Below, one piece after another: positions 26,975 to 35,450 of a stretch of DNA of 64,000 bases (positions are counted from its first letter, which is position 1; each line of letters begins with the position of its first letter). This DNA is from JAQVIJ01 sp041287365 (GTDB lineage Bacteria > Desulfobacterota > Dissulfuribacteria > Dissulfuribacterales > DYLC01), in assembly GCA_041287365.1 (NCBI GenBank), contig JBEULL010000033.1, forward strand, positions 62,001 to 126,000, read 5' to 3'. The notes beneath the pieces are model-generated. The model saw nothing but the letters and a program-made list of their open reading frames with translations, did no database searches and was not told where the DNA came from. Made by a program: the position numbers and the translations under genes.

Positions 26975-27286
26975 CTATGCAGAAATCGCCTTGACCTCAA
27001 GGGCGGTGTAAGGCTGTCTATGACCTTTCTTGACCTTTGAAGCCTTGCGTCTTCTCTTTTTCATCATGACCAGCTTGTCGCCAAGGCCGTGCTCCAGAAC
27101 CTCGGCCTTTACAGATGCATCCGCCACCACAGGCTTACCGATTTTGACATCGCTGTCATTTACGACCATCAGGACATCCTTGAGCTCTACGGTAGCACCC
27201 ACTTCATAAGGCAAGCGTTCTACGCGCAATACCTCGCCCTGAAAAACCTTATATTGTTTTCCGCCTGTTTTGATAACTGCGTACAT
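26975..27286 (-). CDS. rplU: 50S ribosomal protein L21
   Basis: This protein of 103 aa begins MYAVIKTGGKQYKV, the L21 signature. The chosen ATG at 27286 has GGAGG 6 bp upstream; a TTG two codons earlier overlaps that site and was rejected. The C-terminal KKRRRKASKVKKGHRQPYTALEV is the RNA-binding L21 ending. It heads the rplU-rpmA operon. Confidence 0.97.
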   Translation of the reverse strand: MYAVIKTGGKQYKVFQGEVLRVERLPYEVGATVELKDVLMVVNDSDVKIGKPVVADASVKAEVLEHGLGDKLVMMKKRRRKASKVKKGHRQPYTALEVKAISA

Positions 27287-27397
27287 ATTCAACCTCCGCT
27301 ATGTCTCAAATGAGCTTTGAAAAATAATTGGAAAACTGAAGGATGTCAAGGGCAACGGCAAAAAATGTTATGGACTACGGTAAAAACACAGCAAGAC

Positions 27398-28090
27398 CTA
27401 CCCCTGCAAAAATATAGGGGGTTCAACCCCAAGCTCCTCGCCACAGCCCTTGCAGGCCTCCAGAAGCAGGAGCCTGGCAGGGCGGTCAGAGTGCGAGTGC
27501 ACGAACCTGATGCGTTTCGGCTCCAGTCCGTACAACCTGCATGACACTATGGCCTTTGCGGTCAACGCCGCTGGATAAATGAACCAGAACCTGCCGCCTG
27601 TGCACAAGACATAGGCAGCAGCCCTGCAAAGCCCGTTAAAATCCATCAAAATCTCGTGCCTGGCCAGGGCATCGCAGGAATCGAGACATATTCGACCTGT
27701 TTCAGGCCGTCTGTAGGGAGGATTGGAGATGACATAATCGAAGGATTCTGGCAGGACATACTCTTCCACACGGCTAAAATCCGCAAGTCGAATCTCAACA
27801 CGATGGCTCATACCGTTGTCAATCACATTTTGTGCAGCGCAGGCATACAGTATCTCCTGCAACTCCATGCCCGACACCTTAATATCCGAATGTCTTTTCG
27901 CCAGAATAAGTGAAATGACTCCGCATCCCGCACCAAGCTCTAACAGACTGGCATCCCGTTTACGAATCTGCACGAAATCCGCCAAAAGCAGGGCATCAAT
28001 GGAAAAACGATATCCTTTCACCGGCTGCCAGAGCCTCAGACCCTCAGACTTGAGTTCGGTAAGGGAGAGATTGGCATTCACGGATTTCAT
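27398..28090 (-). CDS. tRNA1(Val) adenine N6-methyltransferase-like (TrmN6)
   Basis: This 230-aa methyltransferase starts at ATG 28090 with GGAG 6 bp upstream. The chain has the TrmN6 opening LRLWQPVKGYRFSIDALLLA, the SAM motif ELGAGCGVISLILA near residue 50 and the catalytic NPPY near 125, as in N6-adenine methyltransferases. YfiC/TrmN6 methylates A37 of tRNA-Val. It is divergent from dtd with 37 bp between starts, putting two tRNA-quality genes back to back. Confidence 0.88.
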   Translation of the reverse strand: MKSVNANLSLTELKSEGLRLWQPVKGYRFSIDALLLADFVQIRKRDASLLELGAGCGVISLILAKRHSDIKVSGMELQEILYACAAQNVIDNGMSHRVEIRLADFSRVEEYVLPESFDYVISNPPYRRPETGRICLDSCDALARHEILMDFNGLCRAAAYVLCTGGRFWFIYPAALTAKAIVSCRLYGLEPKRIRFVHSHSDRPARLLLLEACKGCGEELGVEPPIFLQG

Positions 28091-28127
28091 GTTATTCTCC
28101 AAAAAATTCCAGGCAGGAGCAAACAAC

Positions 28128-28577
28128 ATGCGGGCAGTATTCCAACGGGTCAAGGAGGCATGGGTGCGAGTCAATACTGAGGAAATTGCGAGGATTGCAT
28201 ACGGCGCCCTGATACTTCTGGGTGTGGAACAGGGCGATACAGAGGCAGACGCCCAATTCCTGGCGGAAAAATGTGCCGGGCTCAGGGTATTTGATGACAG
28301 TCATGGCAAACTCAATCTCTCCATTCAGGATATACAGGGTGAATTCCTCGTGGTTTCTCAATTTACACTGCTTGGAGACTGCAAAAAAGGCCGCAGACCG
28401 TCCTACATTCAGGCAGCCCCACCGGAAGAAGGGAAAAGACTCTACGAACACTTTTGCACACTGCTAAAAGAAAAAGGTTTCTCGGTTCAGCAAGGCAGGT
28501 TTCAGGCAGAGATGGATGTGGGGCTCATAAACCATGGCCCTGTCACCCTTTTGCTCGACAGCAGGAAGACATTGTAA
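28128..28577 (+). CDS. dtd: D-aminoacyl-tRNA deacylase
   Basis: This 149-aa enzyme hydrolyses D-amino acids from mischarged tRNA. It starts at ATG 28128 behind AGGAG with MRAVFQRVKEAWVRV, the conserved DTD beginning. SQFTLLGDCKKGRRPSY is the active-site SQxTL stretch. NHGPVTLLLDS near the end holds the GP cis-dipeptide that excludes L-amino acids. A longer in-frame reading upstream overlaps the methyltransferase gene and is not used. Confidence 0.96.
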   Translation: MRAVFQRVKEAWVRVNTEEIARIAYGALILLGVEQGDTEADAQFLAEKCAGLRVFDDSHGKLNLSIQDIQGEFLVVSQFTLLGDCKKGRRPSYIQAAPPEEGKRLYEHFCTLLKEKGFSVQQGRFQAEMDVGLINHGPVTLLLDSRKTL

Positions 28578-28608
28578 CCACAAAAAGCCACTAACCTCAG
28601 AACGGCCG

Positions 28609-29532
28609 CTACAATGCCGGAATGGATAGATAGAACAATCTTTTGATCTCCTGCCTGCCGCGCGTGACAGTATTCAGTACCAATCCGCACACAAGGCTCA
28701 AAAAAGCCAATATCATGAGCCCCATGGACAGAAACGCCGTAGGGAATCGCGGTACAAGTCCTGTTTGCAAGTAGGTAGTTATGATAGGTACGGAAAGCCC
28801 TACGGATGTCAATGCCAAAAACAACCCAAGCAGGCTGAAGAACAACAAGGGCCTTTCCTGCTCCAGAAGCTTGATGATGGTGAGCAAAATACGAATGCCG
28901 TCCCTGTATGTATGCAGTTTACTTTGAGATCCTGGCGGTCTGGATTTGTAAGGGGTCTTGAGCTCAGCGGTGGGCATACGAAGCTGCAGGGCATGCACGG
29001 TGAGTTCAGTCTCTGTTTCAAATCCGGTGGAAAGTGCTGGAAAACTCTTGGCGAATCTGCGAGAGAAGACTCGGTAGCCGGAAAGCATGTCCGTAAACGA
29101 CCTGCCGAACAGCTCAGTGACACAACCCGTCAACAGAAGATTACCGAAACGATGGCCGGTTCTGTAAGCCGCCTCCTCTTCCGTGACCCTTACACCCACT
29201 ACCATATCAAATTTGCCTGAAATCAGCAGTTCTATCATTTTAGGCGCGCTCTCGGAGTCATAGGTGTCGTCACCGTCCACCATCACATATACATCCGCCT
29301 CCACATCCGCAAACATACGGCGCACCACATTGCCCTTGCCCTGCTGCTTGACGGTATAGACTGTTGCGCCGGCGCGAGCCGCTTCTTCACTGGTTCTGTC
29401 TTGGGAATTGTTATCAAATACATATATCTTCGCATAAGGCAAGGCACGCCTGAAATCAGATACCACCTTGAATATGGCCGCTTCTTCATTGTAACATGGT
29501 ATAACTACTGCAATTTTTGGCTCGCTTTGCAT
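28609..29532 (-). CDS. Family 2 glycosyltransferase with C-terminal membrane anchor
   Basis: This 307-aa protein starts at ATG 29532 with AAGGAGG upstream. Residues 1-215 are a GT-A domain: VVIPCYNEEAAI, VFDNNSQDRT, the metal site MVDGDDTYD near 95 and a QxxRWxxG-like segment. Two membrane segments follow (about 225-250 and 255-285). This layout is that of polyprenyl-phosphate sugar transferases. They would supply lipid-linked sugar to a GT-C enzyme such as the one encoded directly upstream. The donor sugar is unknown. Confidence 0.88.
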   Translation of the reverse strand: MQSEPKIAVVIPCYNEEAAIFKVVSDFRRALPYAKIYVFDNNSQDRTSEEAARAGATVYTVKQQGKGNVVRRMFADVEADVYVMVDGDDTYDSESAPKMIELLISGKFDMVVGVRVTEEEAAYRTGHRFGNLLLTGCVTELFGRSFTDMLSGYRVFSRRFAKSFPALSTGFETETELTVHALQLRMPTAELKTPYKSRPPGSQSKLHTYRDGIRILLTIIKLLEQERPLLFFSLLGLFLALTSVGLSVPIITTYLQTGLVPRFPTAFLSMGLMILAFLSLVCGLVLNTVTRGRQEIKRLFYLSIPAL

Positions 29533-29552
29533 GTTTCCTCCTTGCATTGTTG

Positions 29553-31184
29553 TCATCGTTTGGCCACCTTTTCCAGTCTACAAAACATCAGAACTCCTTC
29601 ACAACACTGATCGATATGTGGTTTCATGGGCTGACATTCGTCCTTTATTAAATGCAAACCATATGCCTTTGTAGCCGAAACAGCCGTAGTTTCATCCATG
29701 GAACGATATAGCACGTATATAGGTCCGGAGTGCTCAAATATTCTGCGCTGCATGAGCAGGTCATAACCGTTGGGATGGTCTGAAGGCCCTGTAAAATAGC
29801 TGTGAATGCGCAAAAATGGAATATTTGAAGGAAAATATGGAATCAAATAGGCCATGGGCTCATATCCGGTCATCAAAACGAGGGTATGATTTGCATCAGG
29901 TATGTGAGGAAGCTGCACTCCAAAATAGTCCTTGGCATTTGGCTGCCATGGCACTCGATCCCAGGCAAGAGGCTTGGTGGTGACCAACAGTACCGCTGCA
30001 AAAAGCCACCAGATACGAAATGACTGCCGAAGATTCTGCATAACGGCATAGAACAAGAGAAAAAGGGCCAACGGAGCAAACATCTCCAATGGGACGATGT
30101 ATCGGTATATGGCAAAGACCTTCAGCCACAAAAGATACGAGATGGCGCAGAAGGCCAGCACAAGGCGTATCGAGGCAGGGAAATACCTTTGCATCAAATC
30201 CTTGTCTTTCAATCTCAGCACCAATGCGGCGATCAAACCCGCAACTACCACCAGATAGAAAAACGCCAGGCGCAGGTCGAAAAACGCCACCTCACCCGCC
30301 TGATATGGGTCCTTGAGCAGAATAAAGGGCATGAACAGCCATTCCTGCCAGCCATTCGGCAGAAAACGGGCGTCCCTGTATGCGTCCTGAAAGGCCATGG
30401 GCGATTTGAAGATGTGATTGTAATAGGGGAAAAGAGGGTTTCCAAACCGATGCCACATCTCCCAAAGCCAATAGCCACCCGTAATCGCCATGCCCACCAA
30501 TGCCGTAATACCAAAGACAAAGGCCCAAAGCAGCCCGCGACGCAGACCCTGGAGTATAAAGAGCAGCGAAAGACACATGCCCAGTGCAAAGACCGCAGTG
30601 GTCTGCTTGAAGCCCATGGCAAGGCCGCACAAAAGGCCGGCAATAGCCACAGGCAAAAGACGACCGGAGGAAATGGCCGAAATAGAGGCATAAAGGGCTG
30701 TAAGAATGAGAATGCTCAAGATGTTGTCACTAAACATGGTGCCCAATTCAGAGACATTGCCAGCGCCCAAAAGGCCCAAAACAGCTATACAAAAGGCGAT
30801 GATGGGCATGCGCAGCCCCTTTTCTTCAACCCACTGACTCAATCCTTTTTGAACTTCGGCTAAAAGTCTTTTTGCCATCAGATAAAGCGGTATAAAATTC
30901 AGGCCTTGAATCAGACCCAGAAGAAAACCCACCAGCTTGGGTGGAAGGGTTACCACCATCCAATAAAACGGCACATAAAGGATGGGGTTATAAAAGGTGG
31001 CAACATGGGCCGGAGCCACGTCCACATCCATTCTGCCGTAAAGAAAGGCATAGGGATTGTAAAAGTGATAGTTTCGCAGGTCCCAATTGGCATCCTGGCC
31101 TAAAAATACGGCAAAAAGGCCAAAACAGATGGGAACGACTATGTAACCTGTGAGTTCCAGATAACGCAATTTAGAAGAAGACAT
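29553..31184 (-). CDS. Polytopic membrane glycosyltransferase-like protein (GT-C type)
   Basis: This protein of ~543 aa has about 10-12 membrane segments. The ATG at 31184 gives MSSSKLRYLELTGYIVV; the ribosome site is weak. After the first segment comes LGQDANWDLRNYHFYNPYAF, an acidic first periplasmic loop of the kind that holds the catalytic Asp in GT-C enzymes. The C-terminal ~130 residues are soluble and probably periplasmic. The downstream GT2 gene (21-bp gap) supports a two-step system that makes a polyprenyl-linked sugar and transfers it to an envelope acceptor. No Pfam name is claimed. Confidence 0.7.
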   Translation of the reverse strand: MSSSKLRYLELTGYIVVPICFGLFAVFLGQDANWDLRNYHFYNPYAFLYGRMDVDVAPAHVATFYNPILYVPFYWMVVTLPPKLVGFLLGLIQGLNFIPLYLMAKRLLAEVQKGLSQWVEEKGLRMPIIAFCIAVLGLLGAGNVSELGTMFSDNILSILILTALYASISAISSGRLLPVAIAGLLCGLAMGFKQTTAVFALGMCLSLLFILQGLRRGLLWAFVFGITALVGMAITGGYWLWEMWHRFGNPLFPYYNHIFKSPMAFQDAYRDARFLPNGWQEWLFMPFILLKDPYQAGEVAFFDLRLAFFYLVVVAGLIAALVLRLKDKDLMQRYFPASIRLVLAFCAISYLLWLKVFAIYRYIVPLEMFAPLALFLLFYAVMQNLRQSFRIWWLFAAVLLVTTKPLAWDRVPWQPNAKDYFGVQLPHIPDANHTLVLMTGYEPMAYLIPYFPSNIPFLRIHSYFTGPSDHPNGYDLLMQRRIFEHSGPIYVLYRSMDETTAVSATKAYGLHLIKDECQPMKPHIDQCCEGVLMFCRLEKVAKR

Positions 31185-31257
31185 GATGCAAGGCCGTTGA
31201 CGGCTGTTAATCCGAAATTGAAAATAAAATACTGCAAAAGAAAACACCAGTTATTTT

Positions 31258-32328
31258 TCAATTGACAGCGCCTTCAGAAACACAGGCTGCGGTAAAAGTA
31301 GCCATCTCCGAATATATCTTGATTCCGGCATCCACGAGATTCATGGCAAGGGCGGCGCCCGTGCCCTCACCAAGCCGCAGATCCAGATCCAACAACGGCT
31401 CAAGCCCCATGAAATCCAACTGAATTCGATGCCCCTGCTCCACCGAACGATGGGCTGCAAAGATATAATCAGCAACAGCCTTGTTCATGGCATAAGCCAC
31501 CAGGGCACCAGCGGTTGAGATGAAACCATCTATCACCACAGGCCGCTTCATGGCGGCAGCGCCCAACACCAGACCGCAGATACCTGCTATCTCAACACCT
31601 CCCACCTTTGCCAGAACATCCAGAGGCTTTTGCGAATCTGGCAGGTTCGTTTCAATGGCCCTGCGAATCACACCCACCTTGTGCCGCCAGGTATCCTCCG
31701 AGACCCCTGTGCCTCGGCCTGTGACCTCCGATGGCTCTTTATTGCAAATACAGGCGGTTATTGCACTGGCGGCAGTGGTATTGGCTATACCCATTTCACC
31801 GGTGGCCAAAAGGTCTATTCCTTCGTCAACAGCCTTCCTTGCCAGGTCAACGCCCACCAGCACCGCCTTTACCACCTCGTCTTCACTCATGGCAGGCCTT
31901 TTGGTCATGTTGCGTGTGCCACGCACCACCTTGGCCTGTATCAGGCCGTCCACTCCTTCAAAGTCATGGTCCACTCCTATATCCACCACGCGCACCTCGG
32001 CTCCGGCATGACGAGCCAGCACATTGATTCCTGCCCCACCTCTTAGAAAATTATAAACCATCTGAGCCGTAACCTCTTTTGGAAAGGCGCTGACACCCTC
32101 CTCCGCCACTCCATGATCTCCGGCAAATACGAATACCGTCTTGCGAGGGATGGTTGGTTTTAACGTATTGAAAATAAGGCAATACCGTTTAGCGATCCAC
32201 TCCAGCCTGCCCAGACTGCCTCTTGGTTTGGTGAGGTTGTCCAGATGTGCCTGTATCCTGTCCTCAAGGGTATGCACCACAGGCTGAATAGAGCTAATAA
32301 GGTTAATAAGTTGCTGCATATAATCCAT
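31258..32328 (-). CDS. cobT: Nicotinate-nucleotide:dimethylbenzimidazole phosphoribosyltransferase
   Basis: This 356-aa enzyme makes alpha-ribazole phosphate for the lower ligand of cobalamin. Motifs are LDNLTKPRGSLGRLE at the N-terminus, VFAGDHGVAEEGVSAFP, GEMGIANTTAASA, and LGEGTGAALAM with the catalytic Glu near residue 320. The start at 32328 has GAGGGG upstream. It lies downstream of cobU with a 226-bp gap in which no gene or riboswitch was seen. Other cobalamin genes are absent from this window. Confidence 0.96.
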   Translation of the reverse strand: MDYMQQLINLISSIQPVVHTLEDRIQAHLDNLTKPRGSLGRLEWIAKRYCLIFNTLKPTIPRKTVFVFAGDHGVAEEGVSAFPKEVTAQMVYNFLRGGAGINVLARHAGAEVRVVDIGVDHDFEGVDGLIQAKVVRGTRNMTKRPAMSEDEVVKAVLVGVDLARKAVDEGIDLLATGEMGIANTTAASAITACICNKEPSEVTGRGTGVSEDTWRHKVGVIRRAIETNLPDSQKPLDVLAKVGGVEIAGICGLVLGAAAMKRPVVIDGFISTAGALVAYAMNKAVADYIFAAHRSVEQGHRIQLDFMGLEPLLDLDLRLGEGTGAALAMNLVDAGIKIYSEMATFTAACVSEGAVN

Positions 32329-32554
32329 AAAATCCCCTCATAAAATCCATGAGTTCGTAAAAGTCATTTGGTGAATGACCTGAAAAAACAAATGCAAGAC
32401 ACTCAAATCGTTATTGTTGATGAATTCATGTGATTTTTACCACAATTCAAACTTAAGCATTAAACATTCAACATTGCTGATCACAGTGACAAAGGATTGA
32501 CCTTCAACACAGAAGTTGGCGGGCTTGTGCGATGCCATCAAAATTCGTTTAAGG

Positions 32555-33106
32555 CTACTTCATGCGCATGGCGATTCCGGCTGCCACAAAAAATATCTCA
32601 TCGGATATAGCTGCTATGTCCTGATGAAGCCTACCCGCCGCATCCCGAAAACGCCTGGCAACCGGATTATCCGGCACAATGCCCAACCCAACTTCATTGG
32701 AGACCAGAATTATCTGATTCGGTACTCGCTTAAGGGCTGTGCAAAGCTCATAAAATACCTGGTCCAACGACAGTTCACAAGCCATAAGGTTGGACACCCA
32801 CATGGTCAGACAATCCACCAAGACCACCGGATACCGGCAGGAATTCAAAAGGCATCGGCTCAAATCAAGAGGTTCTTCCACAGTACGCCACAGCTCACTC
32901 CGCTCCTCCTTGTGCCTTTGAATCCGCTCCTCCATCTCCGCATCCAAAGGTTGGGCCGTTGCCACATAAAGGGCATGAGAGCCTATGCCAGGATGCTCAG
33001 TGCCACTGAGTTCCACCAAACGCCTTTCAGCCTCCCTTAACGCCCAAGCGGTTTTGCCGCTTCTGGCACCACCTAAAATCAATATAATTCCCCTATTCAT
33101 GGACAT
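32555..33106 (-). CDS. cobU: Adenosylcobinamide kinase / guanylyltransferase
   Basis: This bifunctional 183-aa enzyme phosphorylates adenosylcobinamide and attaches GMP in the nucleotide-loop assembly of cobalamin. The P-loop is LILGGARSGKTAW, YVATAQPLDAEM is the guanylylation region, and VLVDCLTMWVSNL and SNEVGLGIVPDNPVARRFRD are hallmarks. Two closely spaced ATGs (33106 and 33100) are possible. It precedes cobT on the same strand. No cobalamin riboswitch could be recognised upstream. Confidence 0.95.
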   Translation of the reverse strand: MSMNRGIILILGGARSGKTAWALREAERRLVELSGTEHPGIGSHALYVATAQPLDAEMEERIQRHKEERSELWRTVEEPLDLSRCLLNSCRYPVVLVDCLTMWVSNLMACELSLDQVFYELCTALKRVPNQIILVSNEVGLGIVPDNPVARRFRDAAGRLHQDIAAISDEIFFVAAGIAMRMK

Positions 33107-33150
33107 CTTTCAGCTTTTCAATCACTCACTTGAGCCCATTCTACTCACAT

Positions 33151-33554
33151 TTATTTGACCACCACAACTTGCAGACCAAGTCGATCTGTATTCAACTGCA
33201 AGTCGAGCCGTTCTGCAACATCTACATTGTAATCAACCGTTACCGCTTTTCGAAACACATCTTCAGCGAGTATCACACTCGAGGTTTTATAGACTTTTAC
33301 TGCCTCGGCAACGACAACAGGCAATATGTCGAGGTCATAGGAGACCGCCATCAGGGCGCCGCAACCACCAAAGAGCCTCCAAAGGGCCGAATGGGCACAA
33401 CGCCGACAACAATATCCTTATTGGAAGCGAGCAATTCCCACACACTTTGAACCAATTTTTTATGCACCGCCATATCATCCCTGAAAAGGATGACCAGATT
33501 CAATGCAGACGATTCGAATGCATGTAAAGTGGCACATACGGCCATGAAAAGCAC
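33151..33554 (-). pseudogene. Remnant of an ABC-type substrate-binding protein (frameshifted)
   Basis: Two short frames meet at TGATG (33351). The upstream one (33351-33554) has a signal-like start (GTG, MLFMAVCATLHAFESS), then VVGVVPIRPFGGSLVVAA. The downstream one (33151-33351) continues LMAVSYDLDILPVVVAEAV and ends KAVTVDYNVDVAERLDLQLN. Read together across a frameshift they look like the C-terminal part of the DUF534/ABC_sub_bind family, in which a gate strand is followed by a final VNLxTAxxLG-like segment. About half of the usual ~300 residues is missing. MITE copy B lies 36 bp upstream. The assignment is tentative; two coupled small genes are the alternative. Confidence 0.45.
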
Positions 33555-33590
33555 TGTAATAAACCCTGTTATTGAAATAGTTTTTTATAA

Positions 33591-33731
33591 GGGAAGTCCC
33601 AAAAATTAGGAGTTTTGTTAAATAGCAAGGCGCGAAAAGGCGAAAAAGCTAAGCATACTCTTCGTATGTGAGCATTTTTCGCTGACAAGCAACGCAGCTA
33701 TCAGGCAAAAGAACAATTTTTGGGACTTCCC
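33591..33731 (+). mobile_element. 141-bp MITE-like element, copy B
   Basis: This copy has perfect 17-bp terminal inverted repeats (GGGAAGTCCCAAAAATT) and the central hairpin CATAC-TCTTC-GTATG at 33654-33668. ATAA direct repeats flank it at 33587-33590 and 33732-33735. It stands between a gene remnant and a 53-codon minus-strand frame starting at 33859 that reads into the element and stops inside it. Confidence 0.9.
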
Positions 33732-33900
33732 ATAATGTATTTTTTAATCCAAGACACATTTCTTCCAGGCTGTTGAAATCCAGCCGCTGAGAATATTCCG
33801 CTTATGGCCATGACATCAGGATCTATGCGCAACATACTGCCTGCAAACAGGATTTTCATACAACATCCGCTTGCAGTCTCAAATACAGAGGGCTATCATA

Positions 33901-34974
33901 ATGAGCATGCAGATTAAAACCATCAGAGAGGTCATAGAGGAGCGGGAGCAGCAGTTTCTGGCGCCCTATGCCACATTGAGTTCCAAAACCAGAGGCAGGG
34001 TTTCACCGATCCTTGAATGCCCCATTCGCACCGCCTTTCAGCGGGATCGGGACCGCATCCTCTATTCCAAGGCATTCCGCCGTCTGAAACACAAGACGCA
34101 GGTCTTTCTGTCTCCCATGGGCGACCACTACCGCACCCGCCTCACTCACACCCTGGAAGTGGCGGAGATCGCCCGCACTCTATGCCGCGCCCTTCGTTTG
34201 AACGAAGACCTGGCCGAGGCCATCGCCCTGGGGCACGACCTGGGACACACACCGTTCGGCCATGCCGGAGAAACCATACTAAACGAGATAGTCCCTGGCG
34301 GCTTTTCACACACGCAGCAGAGCCTGCGCATAGTGGAGGTGCTGGAAAACGGTGGCAAGGGCTTGAATCTCACATATGAGGTGCGTAACGGAATAGCCAA
34401 GCATTCCAAGGGGTTCGGCGATATAATTCCTAAAAACGACGATGCCTGGGCCGCAACCATAGAAGGGAAAATCGTTCGGTTGTCAGATATCATCGCATAT
34501 CTCAGTCACGATTTAGATGATGCCATTCGAAGCAAGGTCATCTCGGAAAGGGATATACCGGTGGAATGCAGAGAAGCCCTCGGCCATACACACAGCGAAC
34601 GCACCACCTCCATGATACGAAACGTCATAGAGGGCACGCAAATCAAAGAAGACACCATTCATCTGGGCATCACGGAACAGGGACATAAGGTGATGCTGGA
34701 ACTGCGGGCATTCCTGTACGACAAAGTCTATCGCTCACCTCAGGTGCACAACGAGTTTGAAAAGGCTCGAAAGATCCTCTATGAACTCTATGAATACTTC
34801 ATTCGAAATCAGGACGCCTTCTTCAGAGAACGAAAAAGGCTCTTTGAAGAAGAGATAGCCGGAGAGGCAAACACACCCTACGAACGTCAGGTATGTGACT
34901 TCATAGCCGGCATGTCCGACAGCTATGCAAAAGACCTGTTCGTATCCATATTCGTGCCTTCACCTCATGTGTAA
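33901..34974 (+). CDS. dgt: dGTP triphosphohydrolase-like HD protein
   Basis: This 357-aa protein starts at ATG 33901 with AGAGGG 8 bp upstream. HD-superfamily metal ligands are visible: RLTHTLEVAEIARTL for the first His, LGHDLGHTPFGHAGE for the HD pair near residue 110, and a later Asp in IAYLSHDLDDAI. The N-terminal RDRDRILYSKAFRRLKHKTQV is the dGTPase signature. The length fits the short, dNTP-activated bacterial type. It would control dNTP pools. It is a single gene. Confidence 0.93.
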   Translation: MSMQIKTIREVIEEREQQFLAPYATLSSKTRGRVSPILECPIRTAFQRDRDRILYSKAFRRLKHKTQVFLSPMGDHYRTRLTHTLEVAEIARTLCRALRLNEDLAEAIALGHDLGHTPFGHAGETILNEIVPGGFSHTQQSLRIVEVLENGGKGLNLTYEVRNGIAKHSKGFGDIIPKNDDAWAATIEGKIVRLSDIIAYLSHDLDDAIRSKVISERDIPVECREALGHTHSERTTSMIRNVIEGTQIKEDTIHLGITEQGHKVMLELRAFLYDKVYRSPQVHNEFEKARKILYELYEYFIRNQDAFFRERKRLFEEEIAGEANTPYERQVCDFIAGMSDSYAKDLFVSIFVPSPHV

Positions 34975-35001
34975 GGACTGACCATACCAATAAAGTGTAT
35001 T

Positions 35002-35292
35002 TTAACCCCTTTCCATTATGTAGATTAGGTGATAGCCGAACTGTGTCTTTACAGGGCCATGCACTTTGCCGACCGGCTTGCCAAATACTACCTTGTCGAA
35101 CTCCTCCACCATCTGACCTGGTGTAAACTCACCCAGATAGCCGCCGTTTTTCCCTGAAGGGCACTTGGAATACTGCTCAGCCAGACTTTCAAAGCTCTCT
35201 CCTGCCTCTATACGCTGTTTTAATGCCTCACATTCCTCTCTGGTCTCCACCAGTATATGCCTGGCCTTGGCCTTCTGTTTTATCTTTGCCAT
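35002..35292 (-). CDS. ppiC: Parvulin-type peptidyl-prolyl isomerase (PpiC)
   Basis: This 96-aa enzyme is a single parvulin domain: KARHILVETREECEALKQRI, FESLAEQYSKCPSGKNGGYLGEF-like core residues, the FGKPVGKVHGPVKT segment and FGYHLIYI at the end. No signal peptide is present, so it acts in the cytoplasm. MITE copy C ends 11 bp upstream of the ATG. The ribosome site GAGAGAAAGAG therefore sits right at the element's boundary, and any promoter lies in or beyond the insertion. Confidence 0.94.
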   Translation of the reverse strand: MAKIKQKAKARHILVETREECEALKQRIEAGESFESLAEQYSKCPSGKNGGYLGEFTPGQMVEEFDKVVFGKPVGKVHGPVKTQFGYHLIYIMERG

Positions 35293-35303
35293 CTCTTTCT
35301 CTC

Positions 35304-35444
35304 GGGAAGTCCCAAAAATTGTTCTTTTGCCTGATAGCTGCGTTGCTTGTCAGCGAAAAATGCTCACATACGAAGAGTATGCTTAGCTTTTTCGCCTTTT
35401 CGCGCCTTGCTATTTAACAAAACTCCTAATTTTTAGGACATCCC
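35304..35444 (-). mobile_element. 141-bp MITE-like element, copy C (inverted)
   Basis: This copy is in the opposite orientation to A, B and D. TCTC direct repeats flank it at 35300-35303 and 35445-35448. Its right end is slightly diverged (CATCCC for CTTCCC). It fills almost the whole gap between the stop of the SDR gene (2 bp from the duplication) and the start of ppiC on the same strand. Confidence 0.9.
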
Positions 35445-35450
35445 TCTCCT

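Noticed and set aside
32363..32379. Inverted repeat GTCATT-TGGTG-AATGAC between cobU and cobT
   Set aside because: It is a short hairpin without a T-tract and with no second copy nearby. It is too weak to call a terminator or operator.
32516..33040. A 174-codon frame opposite cobU
   Set aside because: It is an antisense shadow of a well-supported gene, and no start signal was seen.
33107..33150. Possible cobalamin riboswitch before cobU
   Set aside because: No B12-box or long structured leader could be recognised in the available sequence upstream.
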